64,000 nucleotides of DNA from Paragorgia papillata (Eukaryota; Cnidaria; Anthozoa; Scleralcyonacea; Coralliidae), in the NCBI GenBank assembly GCA_035771165.1, contig JAWNZC010000289.1:443501-507500 (forward strand), in the 5' to 3' direction. Below, in pieces: positions 47,001 to 58,568 of this stretch (positions are counted from its first letter, which is position 1; each line of letters starts with the position of its first letter). The notes under the pieces were generated by a model. That model made no database searches, was not told the origin of the DNA, and saw only the letters and a list, made by a program, of their open reading frames with translations. Made by a program: the position numbers and the translations under genes.

Positions 47001-50000
47001 ATGGTAGTTTTCTCAGCAGTTGGTTGAAGTAATCTTGGAACAAGACATCGTCAGTCTCCTGTAGGACTGTTCTGAGCATTTTGTAGATTTCAGCGGCAAC
47101 CATCAGATCTTTCACTTTGCTGCGCAACTCTTCTTGCCATGCCCGGTCGACGTGCCACGTACACAGCAGCCTTGATGGTTTTCCTCTCATGACACCAACC
47201 CATGCATTGTAGAATTGACTTGCTGTATCACTCATTATCCAGATTGGACATAAACTTCCACAGTTTTGCTTGATGTATCTAAAGAAGATGCACATGTGTG
47301 TGAAGTCCTCATGGTTGGACAGACACCATGCCACTGGAAATCCTTGCCCAAACTCATCAATCACCATGACGGTTGTTAAAAGGAAATCGTAGGAAGTGGT
47401 ACCATGGGTAGCATCGATGGCGATTCCTTTAGCGGCAAACTTCTTAGCCATAACCTTTTGAAGCGGGCTTTGAACAATTATCATGAAATCTTCTTTCATC
47501 AAGTCATGTCCTTCTGGAGGATCTTCACCTTAATAATATAACACAATGAATAATAATTCTAACAAATATTATAATAATAACAATCATAATAATAATAATT
47601 ATAATTTTAATAACAATTACTTACAATAACAATAATAATAATAACTGGAGGGCAGTCAGAGACTGCATATACCTCCGCCAGCGGGTTATTAGAGATGTTT
47701 AAAAAGAAAACGAGCATCCCGCTAACCAGGCTAGCTCACGAGACCAACACATGCATGTATGAATAAAATGCTTCGTTGCACTCGTACCAAAATTATGCAA
47801 AAGCCTTTACATAAAATAAGGATAATGAGCGCAATCAAGCATTTCTTCAAAACAGAAAATCTTACCGTCAGATTTTTATTAATTTCTCATCCAAATTTTG
47901 CCTAAATTCAACCAAAATTTAACGGATCGGTCGTTGGTCTATGCCCAACCCTTCTGGAAACTTTCATGAAAATTGGTGCAATACTTTTGTGGATATCCTG
48001 GCGACAGGCAAACAAACAAACAAACAAACAAACAAACAAACAAACAAACAAACAAACAAACAAACAAACAAACAAACAAACAAACAAACAGAATAAGAGA
48101 CAGAAAGGGGTAAAAACATAACCTCCTACGGTTGGCGTGTGCTGTTAGGGCGCTGCCTCTCACTAATAGTTAAGCCGAATAGGACGGGGTTAGTATTTGG
48201 ATGGGTGACCGTCTGGGAATAACCCTGTTCTCGAGCTTGAGACTCATGTGAGTAGAGTTTAGTTGGTCTCTCCTGTGCTTAGAGGGTTTTTCACCGGGTT
48301 CTCCGGTTTTCCTCCCTTCGCAAAACCAACACCTAGGTCTTAGCAGTAATTCGTGGGCCGATATGTGTCGTATGGCGGCTGCATGAGCGCCTTTAATATG
48401 CCTTCGACTCGGCCATGTCAAAAATTATTGTAAGGCGCATTTGAAAACCTTAAAGTTAAATTTGCGCGGTATAAATAAATGTTATTATTATTATAATTAA
48501 TAATAATAATGACGATGGCGATGACGATGACGATAATGATAATATCGATGAGGAACACCTACATGTAGTAATTTTTACCTATACAAACATATTACATGAC
48601 CCCATATTAAGATATATTTAATATATTTATACAGTCATCCCAATTACTGTAGGAACAGGAAAACAATATAAAAAAGAAAAGAAAAAATATAATTGAAATA
48701 GTAGCTAACCCTTTCACGCATGGCTCTCCAAGACTTCCCCCCTTGACAAGTAAAATCGTTTGGCGTTAGACAGAGTAAAAAGATAAAGTTGTTCGACAAC
48801 AACGATGCGCATGAAAGGATTAATGTGGGTGGTTTATGGTAATTAAGCTAGCATGATGGGAAAGCGTGACTCATTTTATTTAAAGCCTTATAAACAGTTG
48901 GAGTACCTTGAAATTTGTAGAAGAGTATAGGATTGTTGCTGCTGTTCTCCCATTCATCAATCCATGCACGTACACTCTCCTGGTCATTGGCATGTTTTTG
49001 GACATCTGACAGCCCAAAAGACCTTTTTATGTTTGCCAAGTCTTTCTTATCTGTCATGTAATGTCTCTTAGGATCTTCTCCTTGTAGTGCATCTTCCCTG
49101 ATGTCATCTAAGATCCTTTCGCTTGAGACACCTTGATGGATTTGTGCGGCTATTTCTTGCTTTTTCTGTTTAGATAGCCAGGTATGCTGTATTTCCTTTT
49201 CATGTCCATGATGAGTGTAGCAAACATCGACCACTATTTTACCATCCTTATTTGATGTTTTCATGGAAGCTGTACAGTTTTGTTGCATCTTACACGATCC
49301 TAGTGGAATAAATAGATCTTCATTAGTCAATTTACTTACGACGTAACAGCCCTTTGGTATTTTATTCTGGCCAATATGCCAGATCATTTTATTTTATTTT
49401 ATTTTATTTTAAGCCAGACCACTAGAAGCCAGATGCAATTGAATAACTTAGATTTGAAATGCACAATTGCACTAAATAATTTATTTCAGCTCACCGGGAT
49501 GAGAAGATCATATAAGGATTAATTGTCAACCCCTTACATCTTCTATATCTTATACATTTAGCTAATACCTGAAGATTTAATTTAATATGCAGCTTTTATG
49601 TAGCATGACCAGCAGTTAAATAATTAATAAGATTAGATGGGCAGCTTTCTTCTTTATTATCCTTTTTTCTTAGTGCGTGCGATCGCACGCGCATACATGC
49701 ACACACACAGACACAGAACGAATCTAGTGTGCAATCATGCACGTGGCAACGTGCTAACGTATTGTTTCTTATTAGTGAACTTTAGTGTGTTCACATGACC
49801 AATCGGAATAATTCTACAAGACGTTGCGTTCTTTAAGGGCCTGTTTACAAGGAGGTAGGGAGGGAGGAGGTAGGGGTTACCCTAGCACCTGGGTCAAAGA
49901 TAACTCGGGTTTACAAGCAAAATTTCACAGGTAGGGTCACCCTGCTGCCTGGGTCAACTTTATTAGACCTGGTTACCAAGCACTAACAATAGAAGGCAAG

Positions 50001-50879
50001 AAGCCTGGAACTAGTAAAAAGTTGTCCCGGGTGGGCAAGTTATCCCTACCAAACGCGTTTACAAGGACAGGGTAAGGGTAACCCTAGTACCCGAGTTACC
50101 CTAGCGTCCTTGTAAACACGACAAACAAAAAAAACAAGAAATGTACGGGAGCTAGGGTAACCCGGTTACTAAGGTGATCCTACCTCTTTGTACACAGGCC
50201 CTTAGGCGTTCCACTACGCTATAAAATGTTCCGCTAGGTTGAAAATTGTCAGGTTATGTTGTAAGACATTACACTACGTTGTAAGGCAATGCGCTACGCT
50301 ATACGTATGACATTATGCTTTACCAAAGTAATATTTTTAAAACTTTCTTTAAACTGGCAGTTAAATGACAGGTCAAATATCTTGCTCTCACAACGAAAAA
50401 TACGCGTAGAGAAATGCGCACGTTGGGTGCTGCGCACCCTCAAATGGCCAGGCCTGCTGTCATTCAAACAGTTGAAGGTGTTACTTTCTTCAGTTACTTG
50501 GCTTACTTTTGCTAATACATTCTTAAAACATTTTAATTACCTAAAAAAGCAATTTTAGTGAATAAAAAAGCGAATTACCTAAAGGTGCGATTCACTGCAC
50601 ATATATCATTTTCATGGACTACATGTAGTTACAGTGACAATATTACTACACCTGTACCCATGGGTGTTTGCAGCAAGAAAATAATGTTTCTCACCTTGAG
50701 ATTTCAGTAGCCTTTTTCCTTTCCCCTTTGTTTTGAAAATACCACTTCTCTTGCAGTTATAATACTGTACATCCTGTTTTGCCCCAGTCGATTTAACATA
50801 TGAAGACCCCTGGTCCTCTTCAATGTTCTGTTTCCACTCCTCAAATTCTAAAAAAGGTGAACAGTGTAGTATTACAAAT

Positions 50880-50910
<31 letters not shown>

Positions 50911-51683
50911 GTAATATTTATAAACCGCGCAGGAGGGCTTTATCGGATATAAAACACGAGGCGATAGCCGAGTGTTTTAGAGCCGATAAAGCCCGTACTG
51001 CAAGGTTTTTAAATGGCTTCTAAAAAGAATCACTTCATACGTTCATTGGCGTAGTAATTTTGAAAATTAAGCTTATCTCAGCCGTTAAAAACCAGCGAGA
51101 AACTTAGAGCGAGTCTATATCACATATATAGATCCGATACGGATCCGATACTCATGATTTTTCTTTGTGTTTTCTTCATGAATTATTAATGAATTTTAGA
51201 AATATATATAATCAAACATACACACGCACACACACATATACATACACACATACATACACACATACATACATACACACATATATACATTGTTTGTTTTTTT
51301 GCTTTTGGGAGCAAAGCTTGGGATGTGAAAAATCTATTTCAACAAACAGCATAATATAATGTATGCACCTCTTGGTTTCCTTTACAACTTTAGATAAAGT
51401 TCAAACCCAATCTATGAAAACATCAGTTTAGATCAGACCTTAGCATTGTAAACAAAATATTGGCCTATGGATTGTCTAATAAAATAGTTAACTTCTAGTA
51501 GTCTAGGCTATGGTTGCTAGAAAATCAAATTAACAGTTAACATAGAATTGCTAATTTTACCTTTGAGTGATATCTTGATATGACCAGGAGGTTTGTATTT
51601 GGTGGTACAGTGTAAGTTATTATTCAAAAATTGAAATAAGTTTGATTTTACTTCAACTTCACTTTGATAAAGATCAAACAATG
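44086..51683 (-). CDS. MULE transposase-SWIM-PHD protein gene (at least seven exons)
   Basis: Exons in transcript order: 51683-51561, 50847-50695, 49299-48907, 47528-46002, 45092-44901, 44677-44581, 44161-44086; phases agree at each junction. Domains: FLYWCH/FAR1-like region with YNCKRSG and GSCKMQQNC; MULE DDE core with GIAIDATHGT, PIWIMSDTASQ and the WHVDRAW box; SWIM zinc finger CNCPDSLIRSTICKH; C-terminal PHD finger with CHTC, CDTC, H-x2-C and CKSC, stop at 44088. The 46002 junction needs a GC donor (GG|GCAAGT). Without splicing, the large exon reads on to a stop near 45928. Nuclear; either a Mutator-family transposase or a domesticated descendant. The first exon is not seen. The intron 47529-48906 has filled with LINE, SINE and microsatellite sequence, while the ORF itself is intact. 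Exon 51561-51683 is the least certain. Confidence 0.75.
45375..45960. repeat. Degenerate ACGCGTAT/ACGTGTATCATA minisatellite
   Basis: Two blocks (about 45385-45590 and 45770-45955) of imperfect units such as TACGCGTATT, ACGTGTATCATATGCG and AACGTATCATACGCG, separated by unique sequence. They lie in the intron just downstream of the large MULE exon. The motifs are partly palindromic (ACGCGT, CATATG). Confidence 0.75.
47560..47645. repeat. (ATA/AAT)n low-complexity tract
   Basis: Imperfect AATAATAAT and ACAATAATAATAAT run. Confidence 0.85.
47646..48005 (+). repeat. Probable LINE 3' end fragment
   Basis: Contains GACTGCATATACCTCCGCC and, near the end, CTTTCATGAAAATTGGTGCA with GTGGATATCCTGGCGACAG before a tetranucleotide tail, a pattern I associate with 3' ends of CR1/L2-type non-LTR elements. 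This is recollection and unverified. Confidence 0.4.
48006..48089. repeat. (CAAA)n microsatellite
   Basis: About 20 perfect CAAA units, likely the tail of the preceding LINE fragment. Confidence 0.95.
48125..48510 (+). mobile_element. 5S rRNA-derived SINE (SINE3 type)
   Basis: GGGTTAGTATTTGGATGGGTGACCGTCTGGGAATA matches the 3' half of 5S rRNA in pieces (GTTAGTA, TTGGATGGGTGACC, CTGGGAATA); a degraded 5' half with GGCGCTGCC precedes it. A body with CACCGGGTTCTCCGGTTTTC follows, and the tail ends in ATAAATGTTATTATTATTAT. It lies in an intron of the MULE gene. Confidence 0.8.
49842..50210. mobile_element. GC-richer MITE with TAAGGGCCTGT ends
   Basis: The left end TAAGGGCCTGTTTACAAGGA is inverted at the right as CTTTGTACACAGGCCCTTA. 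The inside is rich in GGGTTACCCTAG and GTTTACAAG blocks. No ORF. The ends and size fit a Harbinger-type MITE, but target duplication is ambiguous. Confidence 0.75.
50884..50911. repeat. (AT)n microsatellite
   Basis: Perfect AT repeat. Confidence 0.95.
50915..51012. repeat. Small palindromic element with GAGGCGA core
   Basis: GGGCTTTATCGG and AAAACAC at the left are inverted as CCGATAAAGCCC and GTGTTTTA at the right, around GAGGCGATAGCCGAG. Confidence 0.7.
51215..51290. repeat. (CA/TACA)n microsatellite
   Basis: ACACACGCACACACACATAT then CATACACACATACATACACA-type repeats. Confidence 0.9.
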
Positions 51684-51689
51684 CTTACT

Positions 51690-53120
51690 TTTTTTACTGA
51701 AAAAGTCAAGTTATTACTTGTATTGTTTTCATATTTCTTAGTTCCGTTTTCACTTTCTGGTCATATCATTTTTAGTGATTTTGTGCACTTTTATTTTAAG
51801 TTGATCACCGATGGTCCACTATAAAATCTCATGCAATTATAAGCCCAGGCTCCATTTATATAAGCCAACAGTACCAGGTTCTGATTCCACATATTTATTA
51901 CTGGAAACAGAATTTTTTTTCTCATTGTAAGTTTCCCCCTGTATATAAGAAAGCCTTTAAAAAGATTTATGATTGAATGCACTGAATGGTAATTACATGT
52001 AAGCATCAGGTTAATTTGTTTGTTATGTGTTTTGAAAATTAAAGTGTTTCCTTTCTGGTTGTAAATCCATCCATCCATTTATAAGCCTCGCAATTTATAA
52101 GCCTTAATTCTAAGCATGCAGTTTGTATTTAGCCCTCTCAAACTCTTGTACTGTATTAATTTTACAGTATACAGTACATGTATATACAATGACTCAACAT
52201 CAGTTTATTACTGGTAATTGCCTAATGACAGAAGCCAATAGTATAAGAAAAGTAGGGAATAAGAAAAATACAACAATTTAATTGAATAAAATTAATACTC
52301 ATAATTCTAAATTTTATAGCAAGAAGCTTAACGGACCATACTTACAGTGTAAGTATATTTAGAGTTTCTGATTGTTGTAATTATCATGAACTTAGTCAGT
52401 TTTTCTATCTTTGGTAGTTATTGTGACACAGCTTACTTTGGCTCATTGCCTTTCCTTTGGTATAGATCTTTAACGTTACCACACTTTACTGTACCAGTGT
52501 CCTTTTTTAGGGCTACATTATCTTTTCAAGCTGGCTTTAGGCATATTGGCCATCTTCCTGTTGTCTGCCTCAAGGTTACATTGCCAGGTGTTCCTCTGCC
52601 TTCCTCTTTTGTTTTTGGCCTGGAATTTCCAGGTTATAACAGGGGTCACTTACTGTAGCATTAGCAGCATTAACCTCTGGCACTGGCATACACTGTAGGT
52701 GATATAAGGGGTGAAAGCATGGACATGAGTGTGTCTTTATTATTACAGTAGTTCCTCTAAGGATTTTAAATTTGGCTTGTGAAGGTATACCAGTATTACA
52801 TGCAAATAAAGCACTTATAATATTAATGGCAACAAATCTTACTAGGAAGAATATATCATGACACACAACATTTAGAGATATATTTCCAAGACTAAACAGC
52901 TCTATGTGTAGTGCAAGAAAGACAACTCCATAACTTTTGAATGTAGTTATAGTAACTACAGTAGTTTGAAAAAGTTTTGTTTGAGATTTAGGTACAGATT
53001 TAAGCCTAAGGATGAGCTAATGTTATGTTTCATTTGAATATTACATGTTATTTAAACAGTAGAAAATTGTATCTACATGTTGTGACAGATTAAGAAAGCT
53101 ATTTTGTTGATAACCTACAA
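51690..53120. other. Intergenic stretch between the MULE and KDZ genes
   Basis: AT-rich sequence between two divergently oriented genes. Open frames on both strands at 52386-52866 show no domain I recognise. First exons of either gene, or a shared promoter region, may be here but were not identified. Confidence 0.4.
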
Positions 53121-53130
53121 AACTTTTTAG

Positions 53131-56100
53131 TGTTCTGGAGCGGTCTATGACCTACAATCAAGTTCCAGCATTGTTTGTGTCAATTCTGGTAATGGCAGCT
53201 ATGGCTTTGTTCGACGTGATCAGAATCAGTTCAAATGCTCTTCTTGCCGGTATGACACTCACAACTGTTGTCATGTCAAATACCTTCAGAATCAGTTGGA
53301 CAGCGACACAGGACTGCTTCCAGAAGTGATTTACCAGATGATCAGTAATGAAACTGAAAGCACAACTGCTAGGTACCATGGTCCTGTCGTCCATTCGAAG
53401 ACTGTAATTCCATTTTATTTGCCTGCATCTATTCAAGGCATTTTAAAACATGGTCTCTCCTCAGTATCTGAACTGAAGCAATGCAGTGAAACTGTGATGC
53501 ATTTAATCCCAAGTGTGGAAGGAATTTGTGACAAATGTGGACAGTCGTGGGATAATGCAAATCCTGTTGAAGCACGTTGGTTCCAAGATACTGCTGTGCT
53601 CCTTTCACTGAATACTGCATTTGATTGCAAAGGTAATTAGCCTCTTTCTGAGTCCATTTATGTTCCTTTATATGCTATAAACTGGATACTGTATTGGCGC
53701 CAACCAGAAGGTCCAGAATTTTTATGAAGATAACTTGGCAAATATAAATTGTTTCTGATAACCAGTTATAACATCGTGGAAAATATCATTAACACTAAAT
53801 TATTGCTATTTTGGTACAATAAATTTGCGACAAAATAATTTATAAATTTTATTAAGAAATTGGTTGAATATACAATGTTTGACTAGTGTACTGTATTTTC
53901 GGCGCGGGTTTGCGTAATGACGCGATTTTTCTTGTAAGTCAACCAATAATAAATAATAAAGTCAACCAACGCTGCCAGGTGATAACAACCAAAATGCTTT
54001 GCCGGAACCAGAAATCATAGTTTTATCTATTTGAAGTAGTTTATTTGAAATTTTTATTTTTGTAAAGAAATACTTTTTTTGTGATAATTTTTTCCGACTA
54101 CTGCTGAGTCAATATAAATGTACACTACTGCTTAGTCAATTAAATACGTTTGAATATTTTTTATAAGTTCTAGCCAAACTTAGTAGAAATCAGAGATCCT
54201 GCCGATCGCACGAAACCATGATTTGGTTAAATCTTACTTTAAATTCTTACTTTAAACCTTATTCAAACCAGGGCGCTTATATAAGCGCCCTGATTCAAAC
54301 TACCCTGGTTCCGGAGGTTTTTAGGTCGGACGCGAGGCGAAGCCTCGTCGCTTGGCTCGCTTCCGACCTAAAAACCTCTGGAACCAGGGTAATTCAAACC
54401 TAAACTTCTACAATTAACAACATCTTTTTAAATAGTGTTTTACAGAAAGTGCTCTAATCTAATCTGTAAGTTTGTGAAGTCATTTGATGGAAAAGAACTT
54501 GGTTGTTTATACATCGGGAAACGACTCATTTCGTGCTCAGGGATTACATGCACCTTTTTCTCTGTTCTGGGTATATGCTAATTTATAAATTTACATAATT
54601 TTTCTAACTGTATATTTGTGAGACTTAGGCTCAAAATAAAATGCAGTGTATGCATGCGTGTATAGTATATAGGCATGTGAGATGAAGCGTCTTGTTCTTT
54701 GGTGTTTCACAGTACTTGTTAAATAATTTTTGTTGTATATCTTCTTTCAGTCTTACTCTTCATACCTTTTACAAAGTTTGGTCGGAGCGACATCTTGACA
54801 CTGGCAACCCGTTATTTCTCAAACAAGTTGACTACAACAGCTGGAGGTTTGCCTGGTATGCATTTCTCAGACTCCTTGATGTTGATTATACTAGTGGCTG
54901 GACGTGTGGTGTTTGTGGAATTCGGCCTAACACTATTGTTTGCGATGGCACAAGTCTTGCATTCCAGAAAAGCTTTGTATCTTGGAAAAGTTTGGACCGA
55001 TTAACGACGTATTCTAATATAGCATCTTGTCCGAGAGAAAGATAAGTATAAACCCAAACTTAAGATGAAGTAATACGAGCAACACATTGCTGCCACTTTG
55101 GTGCGTTGCAAGTTGATTTTATAGCGTTGTTGCACGTATTATACCACCCACCTTATAAATTGTCACGCAACAATTATTTTGTTGCAAGTTGAATCATAGT
55201 AGGCTGATGCGGTATAGCGCCGTATATCGATAATTATCGGGTTTTTTTCAAATACCGATTACTCGGTATTTCAATTTTCAAATATCGATATATCGATAAT
55301 ACCTAAATTGTGTTTTTACGCCAACCTTTTTTTTTAGTTTACGCCTACCTAATTATTTCTGATTGCTACAGTGATAGCATCGGTTTGTCGTCGTAAACTA
55401 AAATAAGGTTTTAGATCATATATATTTTAACAGTTCTTGCCTGTGCAATCTGTTAACATGCCTGTCCTATTAGTGTTCTTATACCAAATTAACCACATTC
55501 TAAGGATAGCCAGTTTACTTTGCATGTCCACTGTCTTCTTATTCACTCCGTGAAATATTGATTGTTTAATATTGTGACAATCATATTCTTCTCATCAATA
55601 TTTTACTAGTCATAAGGACAGGGTTATGATTGCAAGTAAAGAATGCAGAAACCTGCTTAAAACCTACTCACAGCTAAAGCACATGGAAGACATGGAAAAG
55701 ATCAGGCTGTTTACGCTGTTGCAAACGTATTGTGAGCCCGTACTTGGTTTTATCACATGGTTGGAGGAACACTACAGTTCCAGATTTGAAACTCCTCGAC
55801 AAATTGTATCTCTTCTTGTAGCACTTAGCTGCAACTCACCTGTGTGTGCCATCATCCACCCTGACCAGCAACTGGAAACAGTTTTGAAAGAAGTTATAGA
55901 AAAAAGGACCAAGTTAAGCAACGATCCACAAAAGATGCACGTTATGCAAACTAAATGCCCTATTTTGTTCAACGCAATTGTTGCTTATGAAGCTGAGCAA
56001 CTTCCAGTCCCTTGGTGCACTTTAATTCAAACAATGATATTGGTTGCTTTGAATCCTTTTAAAGAGCCGTCAAGACAGTCAGGAGAGTCAGGAGCCGATA

Positions 56101-57423
56101 TTTTGGACCAAGAGCCAATATCTTCTACCTCGCCTTCCATTCGAATTCCCAGTCCTGATAGTGATCAACCTACAGATTTTTCCTTTTTTCCAAACTTACC
56201 TGTTATACGACGAAGAATATTGTTTTCTGCTGACCGTAAAAGAGACGCTGAACAAAATTGTTCAAAGTTTTATCGTGGTCATCCAAGTCTACTCCCTGGC
56301 ATATTTACTATATTTTGTCCTCATGGTAAGATTGTTCGTTGTAATATAGTATTATATAAACTGGTGATTCGTACACGACGCCTATATTGCCTCGTAGTTA
56401 ATAGAAACATGGTTTGGAAGCTCAACAAAAGTCATTGTTTTATGTTTTTGTTCAGGTTTATGGAAATTTGTGCACTTTCACGGTTACTGAACATATTGTG
56501 TTTTCTGTATAATGAAGCAATCATCCAATAGCAACGTTTGGGTTCAATCGCTCAACCGTACTGTTTAAATATTAATAAACCTAAAACAAAAGATTTGTGC
56601 ACCTTCATGTACCTTTCAACGTGAATCGTAGTTTGATTGTTAACCGCTTTGAAGTTTGCCGGGTTTCCAAACCATATAACCCTCTATCGGACATATTACC
56701 AGAAGGTTGACGAGTAAAATCGTCTGGCGTTAGAGTAAAATTAATAAGTTGCCAAATGACAACAATGGTAAAGGGTTAAATGGTTTTGTGAATAATTAAA
56801 CATTGAATTATTAGGAATATGCTACGGGTTTGAAGTTATGGAGTGCCACGAGTCGCCAAACTTTCCGTTCACAATCATGTGGGCACGATTTGAAAGAGGT
56901 ATGTTACTTACGCTGTTTGATGATAAGTTTCCTGTTGTAGATTCATGAGGCAGGCAACAGTTGTATTTGACTATATCAATAGTCAAATTCTGTATGACAA
57001 AGCACGCAGTTAATAATAACATGTTATTCAATTCTCTGTTTCTTTGTATAGCACCTGCAATTATTGTTTATGATAATGCATGTAATCTGCACAAGTATGC
57101 CTTGAATCGTGATCCACTCTTTTTCAAAACAACATGGTTTTTAGTGGATAGGCTACATTGGAAAAATCACAAAGGTATGGACGTATGGAATGCATCTCGC
57201 CAAGATGATTATTCAGTAGATTTATAGCAATTTTACAAATTAAAGCACTAAATTTTCTTTAACAGGCTGTTCTGAAGGGTACCGCCTGGCTAGTTACCCA
57301 AAGCTTGACTACTTGAATAGTCAAATCAACGAACAGCGAAATTCGTCCCTAAAGCGTTTGAAACATCAGTTATCTTACATGAATCCTGAGCATTTTATGA
57401 ATCACGTCAAATTTTATTTATGA
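53131..57423 (+). pseudogene. KDZ-type transposase gene, HMGXB3-like (probably decayed)
   Basis: Exons: 53131-53632, 54436-54570, 54751 to about 55038, 55610-56325, 56815-56898, 57052-57174, 57266-57423 (stop). Markers in order: zinc-type CSSCRYDTHNC with CHVKYLQ; ICDKCGQSW; YRKCSN; HLFLCSG; TCGVCG; VCDGTSLAFQ (first Asp); GIFTIFCPHGICYGFEVM with ESPNFPF; VYDNACNLHKYALNRDP (second Asp) with RLHWKNHKGC; and NSQINEQRNSSL (Glu). This is the signature of Kyakuja-Dileera-Zisupton transposases, to which vertebrate HMGXB3 is related. Exon phases agree at the last four junctions. Two faults: a one-base frame change near 54502, and the donor after exon 3 reads AG|ATAAGT where GTAAGT is expected. With either fault the protein would be truncated, unless base-call errors explain them. 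The N-terminus may lie further upstream. Confidence 0.75.
54300..54392. repeat. Palindromic element with GAGGCGAAGCCTCG core
   Basis: ACCCTGGTTCCGGAGGTTTT...GGTCGGA is inverted as TCCGACC...AAAACCTCTGGAACCAGGGT around GCGAGGCGAAGCCTCGTCGC. It lies in a KDZ-gene intron. I have an impression that close relatives are common in coral genomes. Confidence 0.85.
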
Positions 57424-57600
57424 AACATTAATCGAAAAGTTCAGGAGCGAATGGCCGCTTCATCATCTTAAACTTTTGTATGGCTTTTTTATAATAAATA
57501 TATTTGATTTTATATAATTATGATAACCGATACATTGTTTATGACATGCACGCATACTGTAATGTGTATATACAATAAATTCATAAATTTTAATCGTTAA

Positions 57601-57656
57601 AAAGGTCAATGGAATTGCAATATTTGCAGTGTAGGTTCGAGTCCTACAGACCTTTT
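57601..57656 (+). tRNA. Truncated tRNA-like sequence
   Basis: AAAGGTC (57601-57607) and GACCTTT (57649-57655) form a perfect 7-bp acceptor stem. GTAGGTTCGAGTCCTAC (57631-57647) is a perfect T-arm with an intact B box. Only 23 nt lie between acceptor and T-arm, so one of the D- and anticodon arms is missing. A deleted tRNA gene, a mitochondrial-type tRNA piece or a SINE head are all possible. Confidence 0.45.
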
Positions 57657-57825
57657 ACTATCTAATGTTTGTAGAATACTCATGTGACGTGTTTTCACTC
57701 GATCAAAATTTATGGAAAAAGTTCAAATTACAAAATTATTTTTGCAGCTATTAAAGAATAAAGAAAGGGATTGTAAATAAAAAAGAAAAGATTTATTTAA
57801 GAAATAGAAAATGGCCGCCCATGTT

Positions 57826-57966
57826 TATATAGCCTGATGCAAACACGAGAGTGAGTTGGGAGAATTCGAAAGTTTATGTGAACCCGAGCCGTAGGCGAGG
57901 GTTTACATAAGTACTTTCGAATTCTCCCAACTCACTCGAGTGTTTGCATTAGGTTATATAAACACA
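57826..57966. repeat. Palindromic element with GCCGTAGGCGAGG core
   Basis: AGCCTGATGCAAACACGAGA and GAGTTGGGAGAATTCGAAAG are inverted as CTTTCGAATTCTCCCAACTC and CTCGAGTGTTTGCATTAGG, around GAGCCGTAGGCGAGG. A second TAGCCTGATATAAACACGG lies at 58038. Confidence 0.85.
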
Positions 57967-58180
57967 GGGCATCCATTTTCTATTTCTTTTATAAAATAAG
58001 GCTAAAAAATGTGCCGTGACATCACAACCGTGTTTACATAGCCTGATATAAACACGGTAATTGACCAATCACAGCGTGCGTAAGACGCAACCTATTTTAT
58101 AAATAGTAATAGTGCATACAGTATATATATATATATATATGATCTTCAAGATAACTCTAGCTATAAGTATATATACTATA

Positions 58181-58335
58181 CAGTGTGTATCAAAAAAACC
58201 TGAACCCTTAGAAAACAACCTATTGTAGTAGTTTGAAAGCCCTATAAGCACTTCGCTGAACCCACAGATGCGTAAAACACACGGTCTTACACCTGGAAAA
58301 TTAAGATAACTTATAATCGTATGAAGGAGCATAAC
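58181..58335. mobile_element. Tc1/mariner-type MITE fragment
   Basis: TA-CAGTGTGTATCAAAAAAA and CCCTTAGAAAAC, then TAGTAGTTTGAAAGCCCT, ATGCGTAAAACACACGGTC and ACACCTGG match the complete copy at 60531-60842. It is interrupted by the hairpin that follows. Confidence 0.7.
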
Positions 58336-58338
58336 TGC

Positions 58339-58468
58339 AAAGAAATATGTTAAATGTATTCATATCAGTTCGATTAAAAATGGTTTACTACAATGAACAC
58401 TCGTTGCTCTGTGGTCAGTTGAACCATTTTTAATCGAACTGATATGAATACATTTAACATATTTCTTT
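58339..58468. repeat. Hairpin with ~44-bp perfect arms
   Basis: GAAATATGTTAAATGTATTC...AAAAATGGTT (58342-58385) and AACCATTTTT...ACATATTTC (58432-58465) are reverse complements, with a loop of about 46 nt. It could be a small MITE or a hairpin RNA source. Confidence 0.85.
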
Positions 58469-58568
58469 ATGCTTTATGCGATATAAGCCCTCGAAAGAAC
58501 AAAGAAAACCGACTCAATAATAAATTAACCAAATATAATACTTAATCGCAGTACTTATAGCTAGATTG

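Noticed and set aside
47939..48163. Open frame over the CAAA tract
   Set aside because: Low-complexity translation of a microsatellite.
52386..52866. Opposing open frames between the MULE and KDZ genes
   Set aside because: Neither frame shows a domain or good splice context.
55190..55320. TATCGATA-rich palindromes as a binding-site cluster
   Set aside because: Short AT-rich palindromes in a low-complexity intron; no consistent spacing.
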